DNA of 64,000 nt. Source: Ichthyophis bannanicus. Taxonomy: Eukaryota; Chordata; Amphibia; Gymnophiona; Ichthyophiidae. The stretch is from the NCBI GenBank assembly GCA_033557465.1, contig CM066033.1, positions 588,410,438 to 588,474,437 on the forward strand, given 5' to 3'. How positions within the stretch are numbered: the stretch's first letter is position 1; each line of letters opens with the position of its first letter. The translations under genes and the position numbers were made by a program. Of the stretch, positions 20,646-31,187 are shown in pieces. The notes below the pieces were generated by a model. It saw only the letters and a program-made list of their open reading frames with translations, was not told the origin of the DNA and ran no database searches.

Positions 20646-22860
20646 TGCCCAGGCTCTTTCAGTCCAGACAGAGTCGGAGCAGGATCCACGCACCATTGAA
20701 CTCAAGATCCTGCAATATGAATTTCCTCCCAAGGAGACTCTCATGGTGCCGGTTCTGCCAATCCTTGGAAGGCTTCTCCTCAGGATGTGGGAGAACCCAG
20801 CCTCGGGGCCGGTGTTCAGTCGGCACCTGGACACTATCTACTGTGTCCGGAAGGGCACTGGGTTCCATGAACAGCAACTCCCCCACAACTCCATGGTGGT
20901 TGAGTCCTCCATGCTGAAACTAAAGAGCCAAATAACTTACTTTTCGGTTCCCCCCAGCAGGGAGGCCCGGGCTCTCGACACCCTGGGCCACAAGTGTTAT
21001 CAGGGTGCCATACTCGGGTGCTGTAACCAGGCATACGAACTGTACATGGGAATGTACCTAAAAGGCCTGATCTTAGGATCTCTCTGGGTTCTCGGCAGGC
21101 CTCGCCAGGGAACCCCTGCAGAGGCTCCAGTCCCTGGAGGCAGGCATCCAGGACTGTTCCAAATTCTTCTCTAGGGCTGCCTACGACGGGTTTAAGTCTG
21201 TAGCCAGGGTAGCAGCCACTGGCATTGGCACCCGGCACGGTTATAAACCTTGGACCTCGAGCAGTGGGTGCAAGAAAAGCTGCTGGATGTCCCCTGCAAT
21301 GGCAAGAACTTGTGTGGGAAACCTATGTCTGACAAGGCTGCTGAAATCAAGGCTGAGGTAGTAAGCCAGCAAAGGCTGTCCAGGAAGACCTCGACCCTCC
21401 ACAAGAAAAATTCCTTGGGGAAAAAGCTTTTACCTGAGAAAAAAGAGCTGTCACCAGACCGGGCCCTACCAGCCTTACTTGGGGCAGCAGCACCAGGCCT
21501 CACAGCCTAAAAGTCAGGGGCATGGGCCCCGGAAGCCCAAGGCCCCCAAGCCCCAGACACTAGCCCCCACCCAACAGGGGGGGAGGCTTTTGACTCCCTG
21601 GGCAGGGCTTACCCTCCCCCAGGAGTCCCACCTCAGCCCACAGGGGGTCGGTTGGCCTCATTTGCCCACAGCTGGTCCAGCAATACCACAGACAAGTGGG
21701 TCTTGCAGGGAGGGTTACCACCTCCATCTACAGCAGAGCTCTCCAGACTTCTTCCCTGGAGAACCATCATGGCCTCTCCTCCACCATGCCTTGTTCGTCG
21801 CAGGCTTACTCAGGGACAGGGCAGTGGACCCTGTACCCCAACACCTCTGGAGAAAAGGGGTTCTACTCAAGGTATTTCCTTGTCCTAAAAAGAACAGGGG
21901 GGCTCTGGCCATCCTGGACCTTCGCAACTTGAACAAGTTCCTGGTGAGGGAGAAGTTCAAAATGCTCTCCCTTGGGACACTGCTGCCCTACCTCTGCCAG
22001 GGAGACTGGCTCTGCTCCTTGGACCTCCAGGACATGTACACTCACATCCTGGTCTATCCCTCCCACAGACAGTACCTGAGATTCGTGGTGGGGGGCAGCA
22101 CTACCAGTACAGGGTGCTGCCATTCGGCCTCGCCTCCTCTCCAAGGATTTTCACAAAGTGCTTAGCAGTCGTGGCCGCCCGTTTGCACCTCCAGGGAGCC
22201 CATGTCTTCCCCTTCCTGGACGATTGGCTCATCAGAGGCAGCACGGCCCTCGAGGCCAGCCAAGCCACAAGGCTTACAATTCACACCCTGCAGAAGTTAA
22301 GCTTCATCATCAACTACCCCAAGTCCAGCCTCTTCCCAGTTCAAGACCTGGAGTTCATAGGAGCCCAGCTGGACACTTGGCAGGTCAAGGCCTTCTTCCC
22401 GATAGAGAGGACCCGTCACCTGATGCAGTTAGCAGAGAAGGTCTAAAGCTGCAGGTCAGTGCCAGCCCTCCTGCTCCTCCACTTGTTAGGCCTTTTGGTC
22501 TCAATGGTTCATGTCACGCCCTGGGCTCGCCTGCACATGCGAGCAGTCCAGTGGTGCCTGAGATGCCAATGAACATAGGCCACAGGCAGGGTAAGGGTCA
22601 TCCACCGACAGGCAGCCTCCCTCAACTGGTGGAAGTCCCCGCAACACCTCAGAGCGGGGATGCCTTTCCAAGCACCAGCACCACAAACGATCCTGACAAT
22701 AGATGCCTCCCTGGTGGGCTGGGCGCAAATTGCAAGGGTCATTGCACTCAGGGCAACTGGACCCCAGAGGAGTCTCTGTTACAAATCAACTTCCTCGAGC
22801 TCAGGGCCATCTTCATGGCCCTACAGGCCTTCCGCTACCTCCTGAGCAATCCTCCATCCT
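20646..22860 (+). pseudogene. DIRS copy E gag C-terminus, reverse transcriptase and start of RNase H
   Basis: It resumes copy E. Gag blocks ILQYEFPPKETLMVPVLPIL, LLLRMWENPASGPVFSRHLD and MVVESSMLKLKSQITYFSVP align with copy A. RT blocks follow in changing frames: LAILDLRNLNKFLVREKFKM, DWLCSLDLQDMYTHILVYPS, LPFGLASSPRIFTKCLAVVA and the catalytic FLDDWL near 22219. RNase H begins with TIDASLVGWAQIA near 22690 and INFLELRAIFMALQAF. Several frameshifts (near 21080, 21640, 22115 and 22450) kill it. The antisense RTE inserted at 22861 cuts the RNase H region, which resumes at 26706. Confidence 0.83.
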
Positions 22861-23533
22861 CATGTTGTTGTTGTTAAGCGCCATCGAGTCGGTGTCGATT
22901 GCAACCCTCTGGATAGTTGTCCTAAATTATGTTCAGTCAGGTGGCTCATTGTTGACAGACTGGTTACCCCGTAGCTGCTGTTGTATCGATCCATCTAATT
23001 GCTGGCCTTCCTCTTTTGCATTGACCTTCTATCTTGCCAAGCATGATGTCGTTCTCTAATAATTCTCTCTTCACATGATGTGTCCAAAGTATGAAAGTCA
23101 AAGTCTTGTCATCTGAGCTTCTAAAGAAAGTTTAGGTTTGATCTCCTCTAGTATTGATTGATTTGTTCTTCGGGCAGTCCATGGTATACACAGTATTCGC
23201 CGCCAGCACTATAATTCAAAAGCATCAGTTTTCTTCCTGTCTATCTTTTTCACTGTCCAGCTTTCACATCCATATGATGTTATTGAAAATACCATGGCTT
23301 GAACAAGTCGAATCTTTGTATGGAGAGAGACATCTCTGCTGTTGAGAATCTTATCTAGGTCTTTGATAGCCATTCTGCCAAGAGCAGTGCGTCGTCAGAT
23401 TTCTCGACTGCTTGTTGCTTCTTCATTGATAGTTGATCCAAGTAGTTTAAAGTTGTTCACGATTTCAATTTCTTCTCCTTCAAGGATGAACCTGTTGATT
23501 TTGACAGTTGTCGTGATCTTTGTCTTCTTTACA

Positions 23534-24431
23534 TTAAGGTGCAGGCCCATTTTGAGACTGTTCTTTGATCGTGAGAAGCAAATGTTTCAAATCATCTTCA
23601 CTTTCAGCCAGTAATGTGGTGGTATCAGCATAGCGAAGGTTGTTGATGAGTCTTCCACCAATCTTCACACCTCTGTTGTCTTCATATAATCCTGATTCTC
23701 TGATGATTTGTTCTGCATATAAATTAAACAGGTAGGGAGAAAGTATGCAGCCTTGTCTTATACCTTTGCTTATTTTAAACCATTCTGTTTCTCCTTGTTC
23801 CGTTTGAACTGTTGCTTCTTGATCAGTGTACAGATTGTGCAAGAGAACGATCAGGTGTTCTGGTATACCCATGCTGCTTAATGTGGCCTAGAGTTTCTCA
23901 TGGTTTACACAGTCAAAAGCCTTGCTGTAGTCGGTAAAGCACAAATAGATATCCTTTTGGTATTCTTTAGTCTTTTTAAGGATCCATCTCACATCCGCGA
24001 TGATGTCTCTCGTTCCTCGCCCTTTCCTGAACCCTGCTTGCACTTCAGGTAGTTCTTGTTCCAGGTATGGTTGTAGTCTCTTTTGAATAATTTTCGGTAG
24101 AATCTTGCTGGCATGTGGGATCAGAGCGATTGTGCGATAATTTCCACAGTCAGTTGGATCACCTTTCTTTAGTATTGGTATAAACACAGATCTTTTCCAG
24201 TCAGTTGGCCATGATGTTGTCTTCCAATTTTCTTGGCAGAGCCTTGTAAGTATGGTAAGAGTTGCATCAGATTGCTGTAATACTTCTATGGGAATGCCAT
24301 CAATGCCTTGTGCTTTGTTCTTTGATAAGGCTTTCAATGCTGCTTCAACTTCTTCTTTCATCACCAATTGTTCCAGATCATAAGGTACAGGTGGAAATGG
24401 CTGTTGGTCCACTTGATCTTTATCATATAAA
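23534..24431 (-). pseudogene. RTE reverse transcriptase
   Basis: Minus-strand frames 23888-24412 and 23534-23872. The first has ALKALSKNKAQGIDGIPIEV, FIPILKKGDPTDCGNYRTIA, QAGFRKGRGTRDIIADVRW and DYSKAFDCVNHEKL, which are RT motifs 0 to 3. The second has GIRQGCILSPYLFNLYAEQI and the catalytic block LRYADTTTLLAES, where the usual YADD is YADT, an active-site change. A stop lies between them (tggcctag near 23890). The linker upstream continues beyond the LTR-like insertion at 25014. Confidence 0.85.
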
Positions 24432-25013
24432 TGTAATAGCGAAGGGCCCGCAACGGATAAAACCAGGAGTCTATTGACTAGAATTCAAACCAGTTTAATG
24501 TGCACAGTCTCAGGCCAATGTCACATACAAAATGTCTGAGCCCTGAGCTCAGAAAAACAGTTTATATACTGTTCTTCTCCAGTCTAATACAGGCAAAACT
24601 CCTCATTGGTCTCGGTGGCCCCCCCTCCCTCTCCCAATAGCCACCTCTGATCTGGCTTGTACCTGTTTTCTCCCTGTGTAGGCCTTTCTAGCTGTGGCTC
24701 AAATCTCTAGACATAATACTTCTGCTACAGTACATTTTGCTACTTCTGCAAGATCAGTTAGCCAGCAGAGATAGTGGAAAGCACAGCTGTGAGTATCATA
24801 ACAGTGGAAAAGTTTTACTTTTTTTATCAGAAGCATTCTTATCAAAAGCAGAGCAGAGCAGTGTCTCTAACAGCTACTGGTATTTTCTGTCTGTCTGGTT
24901 CTGCTATAATATTCCAAAGTCAGTTATAATATTCTAAAGTAAGGGAGGGGGACTCAGGCCTAATATACAGGCCTCGGCTACCTACAGGATGAACTAGGCC
25001 ATCGCCTATCACA
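24432..25013 (+). mobile_element. probable solo LTR inside the RTE
   Basis: A 582-bp block absent from the RTE reading frame on both sides. It begins TGTAATAGCG and ends CGCCTATCACA, imperfect inverted ends of LTR type (TG...CA). Flanks ataaa (24427-24431) and ttaaa (25014-25018) resemble a 5-bp target duplication with one change. A TATA-like tttatatact lies near 24551. It has no coding capacity. An unrecognised TIR element is the alternative. Confidence 0.55.
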
Positions 25014-25575
25014 TTAAAACTCTGTATATTCCTTCCACCTTTTCTTGATCTTCTCAGCGTCATTCAACATAGAACCTTGAGCATCTTGTAACATTCCAAT
25101 TCGAGGCTGGAATGTTTTCTTTAACTCTCATAGCTTTAGGAAAGCCGATCTTGTTCTTCCTCTAATAGTTTCTGCTTCTATTTCCTTGCATGTGTCATTG
25201 TAGTACTTTTCCTTGTCCTGTCTTGCTGCACGTTGGAAATCTTTGAGTTCTGTGATTGTCTTTCTTTCTCCTCTGGCTTTAGCTTCTCTGCATTTCTGGG
25301 CAATTTTCAGAGTTTCTTCCATCATCCATTTTGGCCGTTTTTGCTTTTTCACATTTTGTAGAGACTTCTCGCTTTCTTCCAACAACCTTCTTGATGTCAT
25401 TCCATAACAATTCTGGAGCTCTGTCATTTGTACCTAAAGCAGCAAATCGATTTTGCAGGCAGTCTTTAAATTCCAGTGGTATATTCTCAAGGTCATATTT
25501 TGCTGTATTCATGAGTGGTTTGCTCTTTTTCAACTTTAGCTTGAGTTTGCATACTAGTAGTTGATGATCTGTACC
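25014..25575 (-). pseudogene. RTE linker between endonuclease and reverse transcriptase
   Basis: The minus strand gives PGADCGTDHQLL-like sequence near 25560-25595, then KKSKPLMNTAKYDLENIPLE, KKQKRPKWMMEETLKIAQKC and ARQDKEKYYNDTCKEIEAET. These blocks connect the two enzymatic domains in BovB-like RTEs. Two frame changes are needed. Confidence 0.75.
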
Positions 25576-25579
25576 GCAG

Positions 25580-26344
25580 TCAGCTCCAGGTTTTGTCTGT
25601 TGATGTTATAGAGCTTTTCCATCGTTGACTTCCACAGATGTAGTCAATTTGATTTTTATACAAGCCATTGGGTGAAGTCCATGTGTAGAGTCGCCGCTTG
25701 TGTTGCTGGAAGAAGGTGTTTGAGATGAATAGATCGTTGGTCTTGCAGAGTTCTATCAGTCTTTCTCCAGCTTCATTTCTGTTGCCAAGTCCATATTTTC
25801 CAACCACTTTGCCGTCTTCTTTGTTGCCAACGTTTGCATTCCAGTCACCCATGACTATCAGGATATCCTGTTTGCATGTTCTGTCAATTTCTGCTTGAAT
25901 TTGTTCATAGAACTCTTCAATTTCATCCTCTTCTGCAGCTGTTGTTGGGGCATATACTTGAATTATAGTTGTGTTGATAGGCATTCCTCGTAGATAAATA
26001 GAAATTAAGCGTTCACTGACTGCATTGTATTTCATTACAGTTCTTGCAAGTTTCTTCTTTATTATAAATACAACACCATTTCTTCTTTGTCTTTCATTTC
26101 CAGCATGGTAGACCATGTGATCTTCTGATGCAAAATGCCCAATGCCAGTCCATTTCAGTTTGCTGATACTCAACAGATCAAGTTGTACACGTTCCATTTC
26201 ATTCTTGACCACCTCCAACTTCCCTTGGTTCATGCTTCGTACATTCCATGTTCCAATGTGTAAGACATCTTTACAGCTTCTGACTCTCATTTCATGCGCA
26301 GCTACATCAGCAGTCAGACGTCCTGAGGGCTTTGATCCAACCAC
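25580..26344 (-). pseudogene. RTE AP-endonuclease domain
   Basis: The best preserved part of this RTE, 254 codons open on the minus strand. Motifs: LHIGTWNVRSMNQGKLEVV (Asn of the GTWNVR block), ISKLKWTGIGHF (the catalytic E of the usual SELKWTG is K here), NGVVFIIKKKLA, VYAPTTAAEEDEIEEF, ILIVMGDWNANVGNKED and YTWTSPNGLYKNQIDYI. The domain nicks target DNA to prime reverse transcription. The Glu-to-Lys change in the metal-binding motif would probably inactivate it. Confidence 0.85.
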
Positions 26345-26471
26345 ATCATAAATGCTGACTTTACTCTGAAAAATCTTCAGCTCTTCCCAGTAGATAGTTG
26401 AGTGCCTTCCGACCTGGGGCTCTCATCTTCCAGCACTATAGTGCAATTTGTTTTGTTGTGACTATCCATTA

Positions 26472-26705
26472 GGTTTTCATGAAAAGATACAGAAGTAGAT
26501 TTCCTCCGCACAGTTTAAGTTTAGTGTTGCCGTTGTCACTGAAATGTGATCCTCCGCCGCCAACACTGTCTCATTCTACTGTTGCCCAGATGGGTTTTCA
26601 TGGCAAGATACAGAAGTAGATTGCCGGGCCTTTCCTCCGCGCAGTTTAAGTTTAGTGTTGTTGCTGTTGTCACAGAAATGTGATCTTCCACCGTCAACAC
26701 TATCC
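26472..26705 (-). repeat. tandem 120-bp units at the RTE 5' end
   Basis: Two units, 26472-26591 and 26592-26705, share ggttttcatg, agatacagaagtagatt, cagtttaagtttagtgttg and the aatgtgatc block with few differences. Tandem 5' monomers are known as promoter repeats in other LINEs; a promoter role here is inferred. Confidence 0.75.
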
Positions 26706-27245
26706 CATTCTGCTGCTACAGACGGACAATCAGGTTGCTATGTTCTATGTGAACAAACAGGGAGACACGTGCTCCTACTCCCTCTGTCAGGAGGCGGTAG
26801 CCCTCCACTCCTTTGCAGTGCGCAACAGCATGCTCCTCAGAGTGTTGTACGTGCTGGGCCAGGAAAATCTTCTGGCGGACAGGCTCAGCCGGATCCTTCG
26901 CCCACACGAATGGTGTCTGGATCCCAGTATGGCACAGAAGCTTTTCTGCCCAGATTCTGCTCACCTCAGCCACACCACAGCAGGGTGGCAGCGGATGCCT
27001 TCCTCATCTCATGCTGCTTTGTTTTATGCTTTCCCACCGAACCCTCTAATAGCCAGGTGCCTTTTCAAGATCCAGAGTGACTATGCCGCAGTAATCCTGG
27101 ACTCTCGCCGGTGGCCCAGACAGCCCTGGTTCCCCCTCTACTCTCCCTGTCAGTGGCACCCCCGGTGGCACTGGGCTGTCAGCCCGATCTTCTTTCACAG
27201 GAGGGGGGCTCCCTTCTTCACCCCAACCTGGCATCCCTGACGTTA
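26706..27245 (+). pseudogene. DIRS copy E RNase H end and methyltransferase-like region
   Basis: It resumes copy E after the RTE: LLQTDNQVAMFYVNKQGDTC, RVLYVLGQENLLADRLSRIL and HEWCLDPSMAQK match RNase H of copies A and B. After a deletion that removes part of the DLFASPLN segment, FYAFPPNPLIARCLFKIQSD and SRRWPRQPWFPL match the methyltransferase-like part. It is non-functional. Confidence 0.82.
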
Positions 27246-27289
27246 ACTGCATAGATGCTCAGCGGGTAGCACTGGCCCCCTTCAGTCTC

Positions 27290-28160
27290 ACAGACGAAGT
27301 GCAAGAGATCTTCCTGGCCTCCCGGAAACCCTCCACTAGGAGGGCATATGCCTTCAAGTGGAGGAGGTTCCCTCTATGGTGTGCGGAGCGGAATGTGAAT
27401 CCCTTCTCCTGTCATTTGTAGCTCATTCTTCAGTACCTGCTGCATCTTTCCTGCTCAGGGTTGAAATCTAATTCGGTCAGGGTGCATCTCAGCATCATAG
27501 AAGCTAACCATTACCCTATGGGGGAGAGGCCCCTCTTCAGCCAGCCCCTGGCCTCCAGGTTCCTCAGAGGCCTGCTGCTATCGAAGCCCCCCCCCCCCGC
27601 CCACCTTCACCAGTGGGATCTCAATGTGGTGCTCTCACAGCTCATCAGACCGCCATTTGAGCCCTTGGCGACTTGCTACCTGAGGTATCTCTCCTGGAAG
27701 GTGGCCTTCCTGGTGGCTTTGACATCTGCCAGAGAGTGAGTGAGCTGCAGGCCCTGGTGGCGGATCCACCTTTATACCAGATTCTATATGAACAGGGTTG
27801 TGCTTCTCATGCACCCCAAGTTCCTCCTGAAGGTGATGTCGGCTTTCCGTCTCAATCAGGAGGTGGTCCTCTTCACCTTCTTCCCACGACCTCATGCCGG
27901 TAAGGCAGTCGGTCCTGCATATGTTGGATTGTAAGATGGCCCTGTCCTATCTACAGAGGACCCAAGCCCACCGCAAAGATCCTCAACTCTTTGTCTCTTA
28001 TGACCCCAGCAGGCTGGGGCTACTTGTGACCAAGCGAACCCTGTCCACTTGGGTGGCAGACTGTATTGCCCTCTCTTATGAGAGAGCTGGCCTTTCCCTA
28101 GAGTGCCAGATCACTGCTTATCGTGTAAGGACTATGGGTAGCCATTGGTGCTATCGTGGT
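27290..28160 (+). pseudogene. DIRS copy E tyrosine recombinase
   Basis: Recognisable from SRKPSTRRAYAFKWRRFPLW-like sequence at about 27320 through SNSVRVHLSIIEANHYPMGE (27470), WDLNVVLSQLIRPPFEPLAT, a stop straight after the first catalytic Arg (SARE then TGA), and later frames RTQAHRKDPQLFVSYDPSRL and LVTKRTLSTWVADCIALSYE up to ITAYRVRTMG, where the catalytic His is Tyr. The tyrosine-bearing end is missing, replaced by a short stretch before the ICR. It is clearly dead. Confidence 0.82.
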
Positions 28161-28192
28161 TCGGTCCCCAGCAGCCTGGAGCTAGGGAGTCA

Positions 28193-28289
28193 CATATGTG
28201 AGGACTGACTTCCTGCTTGTTCTTGGAGAAAGCATAGTTAATCACCTGTAACAGGTATTCTCCAGGGACAGCAGGAATCAGTCCTCACA
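28193..28289 (+). repeat. internal complementary region, DIRS copy E
   Basis: The catatgtgaggactgacttc half, then gcatagttaatcacctgtaa and the cagtcctcaca end. It has more changes than in copy A, in line with older age. Confidence 0.85.
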
Positions 28290-28311
28290 ACACTCCATCC
28301 TCCTCTCCTGG

Positions 28312-28400
28312 GAGTTTATGGTTTATGGTTTTAGGCACTTGATATACCACCCTTTACTTGTGCATCAGAGTGGTTTACATGTATGTATATACTAACAGTT
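28312..28400 (-). mobile_element. LINE tail fragment in the right end of DIRS copy E
   Basis: A short foreign block (ggcacttgatataccaccct, agagtggtttacat) interrupts the region between ICR and right repeat. It is the antisense of a LINE 3' end like that at 59320-59391 (gtaaaccgccttggcat). Confidence 0.55.
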
Positions 28401-28441
28401 GCCTCCTTTACCTTTTCACCGTTGCTTAAGCTATGTCATCT

Positions 28442-28629
28442 GATTGGACAAGATTGCACCCTTGGGTGGGCAGGGGACCATGCATGCATGGTAGCATTCC
28501 CAAAGGCTTTCTTTGAAAGCTTGGGAAATGCTCCACGCAGGACTCCTTCAGCGTCGACATCACCCATATGTGAGGACTGATTCCTGCTTTCCCTAGAGAA
28601 CACCTGTTACAGGTGAGTAACTACGCTTT
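28442..28629 (-). repeat. right inverted terminal repeat, DIRS copy E
   Basis: It pairs with 11726-11888 and ends cacctgttacaggtgagtaa, ctacgcttt. Confidence 0.82.
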
Positions 28630-29056
28630 CTGGTATACCCATGCTTCTTAATGTGGCCCAGAGTTTCTCATGGTTTGCACAGTCAAAAGTCTTGCTGTAG
28701 TCAATAAAATGCATGTAGATATCATTTTGGTATTCTTTTGTCTTTTCAAGGAACCATCTCACATCCACAATGATGTCTCTCATTCCTCGCCCTTTCCTGA
28801 GCCCTGCCTGCACTTCAGGCAGGTCTCGTTTCAGGTGTGGTTGTAGTCTCTATTGAATAATCTTGAGTAGAATCTTGCTGGCATATGGGATCAGAGCGAT
28901 TGTGCGATAATTTCCACAGTCAGTTAGATCACCTTTCTTTAGTAGTGGTATAAACCCAGATCTTTTCCAGTCAGTTGGCCATGATGTTGTCTTCCAAATT
29001 TCCTAGCATAGCCGTGTATGTATGGTAACAGCTGCATCAGATTGCTGTTATACTAT
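28628..29056 (-). mobile_element. RTE fragment F, segment 3
   Basis: Antisense RTE RT sequence that continues segment 2 exactly across DIRS copy E. The minus strand reads QAGLRKGRGMRDIIVDVRWF and DYSKTFDCANHEKL. It aligns with 23857-24285 of the RTE at 22861 and ends near 29056, where the match is lost. Confidence 0.85.
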
Positions 29057-29094
29057 TGAGGTGTACAGGGAGATATATTCTATAATCTAGATAA

Positions 29095-29225
29095 CATGGG
29101 GCAATATTTCATTTCATTTATTATATTGTGATATACTGTTTTTCAATTAGCAAATGGTATAGAGCAATCAAAGAATGCACTAATAGAAATACAACAAAAA
29201 ATAAAATACAAAATATCACTAATCA
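29095..29225 (-). mobile_element. LINE 3' tail fragment
   Basis: catttcatttattatattgtgatatactgttt followed by caattagcaaatg is a diverged antisense LINE 3' end of the type seen at 59320-59391. The match is short and the assignment tentative. Confidence 0.4.
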
Positions 29226-29369
29226 GGTAAAAGCGCTCAAAAGATCCATGCCTTGAGGGATTACTAAACTTTTTAATCTAATCTAATTCTTACCCAAGGT
29301 CAACTGATAAGCACCTCAACATTCTGTCTATGGAATTCATTAAGAGAATCACCTCTATCTCCCTTTCCC

Positions 29370-29610
29370 CCACTTCATTCTGAAATCCTCCCTTTATCCC
29401 CTGCCACCCTCCCTTCCTTTTCTAAAGTCACTGAGAAGGAAACTGCGCATCTAGCCTCTTCCAAACTCACTACCTGCTCCTCTGATCCCATTCCCTCCAG
29501 TCTACTCAGCTCTGTTAACCCCCACTGTCATGCCTTCCATCTGTCATATCCTCAACCTGTTGCTTTCCATTACAGCTGTTCATGCTGTCTTCAAAAAAAG
29601 CTCTTATATC
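29370..29610 (+). pseudogene. L2 ORF2 internal fragment
   Basis: One frame reads KVTEKETAHLASSKLTTCSS and DPIPSSLLS, the D-P-I-P-S motif between endonuclease and RT of L2-like LINEs. About 70 codons survive with stops. Confidence 0.55.
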
Positions 29611-29686
29611 ATTATTCCCAGCACGAATAGCGGGGATGGACGTCTCAGAATAACCCCCAATGTGTTTTTGACACGGTCTGTATCAG

Positions 29687-29850
29687 GATTTTAAATATTC
29701 ACTTACCTGAAGTGAGTCCTCTTGGGAGTCCGATCTCTAAACTTTCTCCTGAATTTCTGAAGCTTGACACTTGGAGTTCAGTTGATAGAAATGGGACTTC
29801 CAAGAGGACTCACTTCAGATAAGTGAATGAGTATTTAAAACCCTGATGCA
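29687..29850. mobile_element. foldback element
   Basis: The arms pair: atcaggattttaaatattca with tgagtatttaaaaccctgat, and ctgaagtgagtcctcttggg with ccaagaggactcacttcag. Arm length is about 55 bp around a loop of about 55 bp. There is no coding capacity. Confidence 0.7.
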
Positions 29851-30099
29851 GAACTAATTCAAAAATATTAAATTCAATTCAGAAGAAAGCTTGGAAAAAT
29901 CATTTTTTCAACAGCTGGGCTTCCCAGGTCTGCATGGGCATCCGGAGCTTCCCTACTTAGGTTTCCCCAGTCAGCCAGACAAGTGCTGATTCCCTTTTCA
30001 CTATGGCCCTGCTTATTTTCTTCAGCATGGGGGTTTTGGGGAGGAGTTTGCATTTTTTTTTAAAAGTTTGCCTCTGCAGTGTTCAGTTGTGAGGCACAA
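29851..30099. other. no recognisable feature
   Basis: Short unassigned stretch between the foldback element and the gag-like remnant. Confidence 0.4.
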
Positions 30100-30878
30100 A
30101 TGCGGTCTTTGACTCCAGCATTTTTTCTGTGCAGCTTCTTATTTTTGCCCCCATTATGCCTGCAAAATCTGGGACATCTTTTTCAGCATTTCAAGATCCT
30201 CCTAAGATACTTTTTTTGTGGCCTCTCCTACTCCTTTTCTGATTTCTCCCTGGCACCTTGGCGATTTCCTGTGGCAACTTAGGCCTGGCAGAGGTAGAGT
30301 TGGGTGGAATGGCATTAGCCCCAAGCCTGTTGGCCCTGGGGGGGGGGGTCCTCTGGGGCCCCAGGGCTCACCTTTTCAACTGGCATCACTGCTGCTCCTG
30401 AGACAACTCACGGGCTATTTTTAGTTTTGGCTAGTTGCTGGGCAGCCCCCTTCATAGGGAGTGAGATCTAAGCTTCCCTTCCAGGGATCCAAGGCCCACA
30501 AGTGCTTCTCTCTTGAGTATTTAGAGGGGTCATAGCCCCTGATTTTCCCTTGTGCTAGTCTGTTCTTGCAGGAGCCCAACCTTATCCCCTATGGGTGTGA
30601 AGAACTCAAGTGAAATTCCTGTCGCCAGTCTGTGGATGGATGGGGTGGTAGTTCTCCTAGAGGAAGACTAGGATCTCTGTGATCTGCCTTTTTTGTTAAC
30701 GGGCCCTGTTTATAACCTTTCAAGATGCTTTGGCAACTCGACTGGTTGCAGTCCGTGCTTTCTGGAAAGGTTTGCAGACAGGTCCACTTTATACTTGATG
30801 GGTATTAGGCAGTCTGCTGCATTCATACCTCCCTGCCCCTATGCAGAAGCTCATAGGATCTTAGGGAGGAAACACGTA
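30100..30878 (+). pseudogene. possible gag remnant of a second DIRS-like element, host of copy B
   Basis: Degenerate frames. After copy B the same strand continues (36560-36736) with ALTKRMTISLEGRYCA, resembling a TKR-x-T block that I associate with gag of other DIRS-type elements. No full domain can be traced, so the assignment is weak. The sequence is best described as the interrupted target of DIRS copy B. Confidence 0.3.
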
Positions 30879-30880
30879 TT

Positions 30881-31041
30881 CTCCAGGACCAAGCAGGAAG
30901 TCAGTCCTCACATATGGGTAACATCGACGTCGATGGAGCCCCCATGCGGAGCATTTCCCCAGCTTTCTAAGAAAGCCTTTGGGAATACACCCACACATGC
31001 GCGGTCCCCTTCCCGCCCAAAGGTGCCATCTTGCTCAGTCT
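30881..31041 (+). repeat. left inverted terminal repeat, DIRS copy B
   Basis: ctccaggaccaagcaggaag to ccatcttgctcagtct; the pair of 36373-36532. Confidence 0.9.
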
Positions 31042-31187
31042 TTCTTTTTCCGTGGAACCCAGCGGACGTCTGTCCTTGTCACCCGGAAAAATTGGGGGTT
31101 TTTGCCCTTCGTGGCACACGTTCGAGCTCTTTTTTCTTTTCTCTGGAGGGCCAGTCCTTTGACCTCGCGGGGGCCCTTTTTTCCTCG

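Larger units (their letters stand above)
22861..26705 (-). mobile_element. RTE (BovB-like) LINE inserted antisense in DIRS copy E
   Basis: The 3' end is at 22861 with a (ttg)n tail and the taagcgccatcgagtcggtg block. The 5' end is near 26705. It is about 3.26 kb without the 582-bp LTR-like insertion at 24432-25013. The order on the minus strand is a tandem-repeat 5' region, AP endonuclease, linker, RT and 3' UTR. The motifs (IGTWNVRSMNQGKLEVVKNE, FNLYAEQI) are typical of vertebrate RTE/BovB. It is close to full length, with a few stops and frameshifts. Confidence 0.88.
11724..28629 (+). mobile_element. DIRS retrotransposon copy E (old, twice interrupted)
   Basis: The left terminus at 11724-11726 (ttctcca) and right terminus at 28629 (gagtaactacgcttt) bound a DIRS element that carries two later insertions: a CR1 with DIRS copy A inside it (12981-about 20645) and an RTE (22861-26705). 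Without these the element is about 5.4 kb, close to copies A and B. Gag, RT, RNase H, methyltransferase-like and recombinase regions are all recognisable in order but badly decayed. Sequence divergence from A, B and C shows that it is an older member of the same family. The RTE fragment F reads continuously across it with no added duplication beyond a short T run. Confidence 0.85.

Noticed and set aside
24432..25013. Host exon or promoter within the RTE
   Set aside because: No splice-flanked open frame is seen; TG...CA ends and flank similarity favour an LTR-like insertion.
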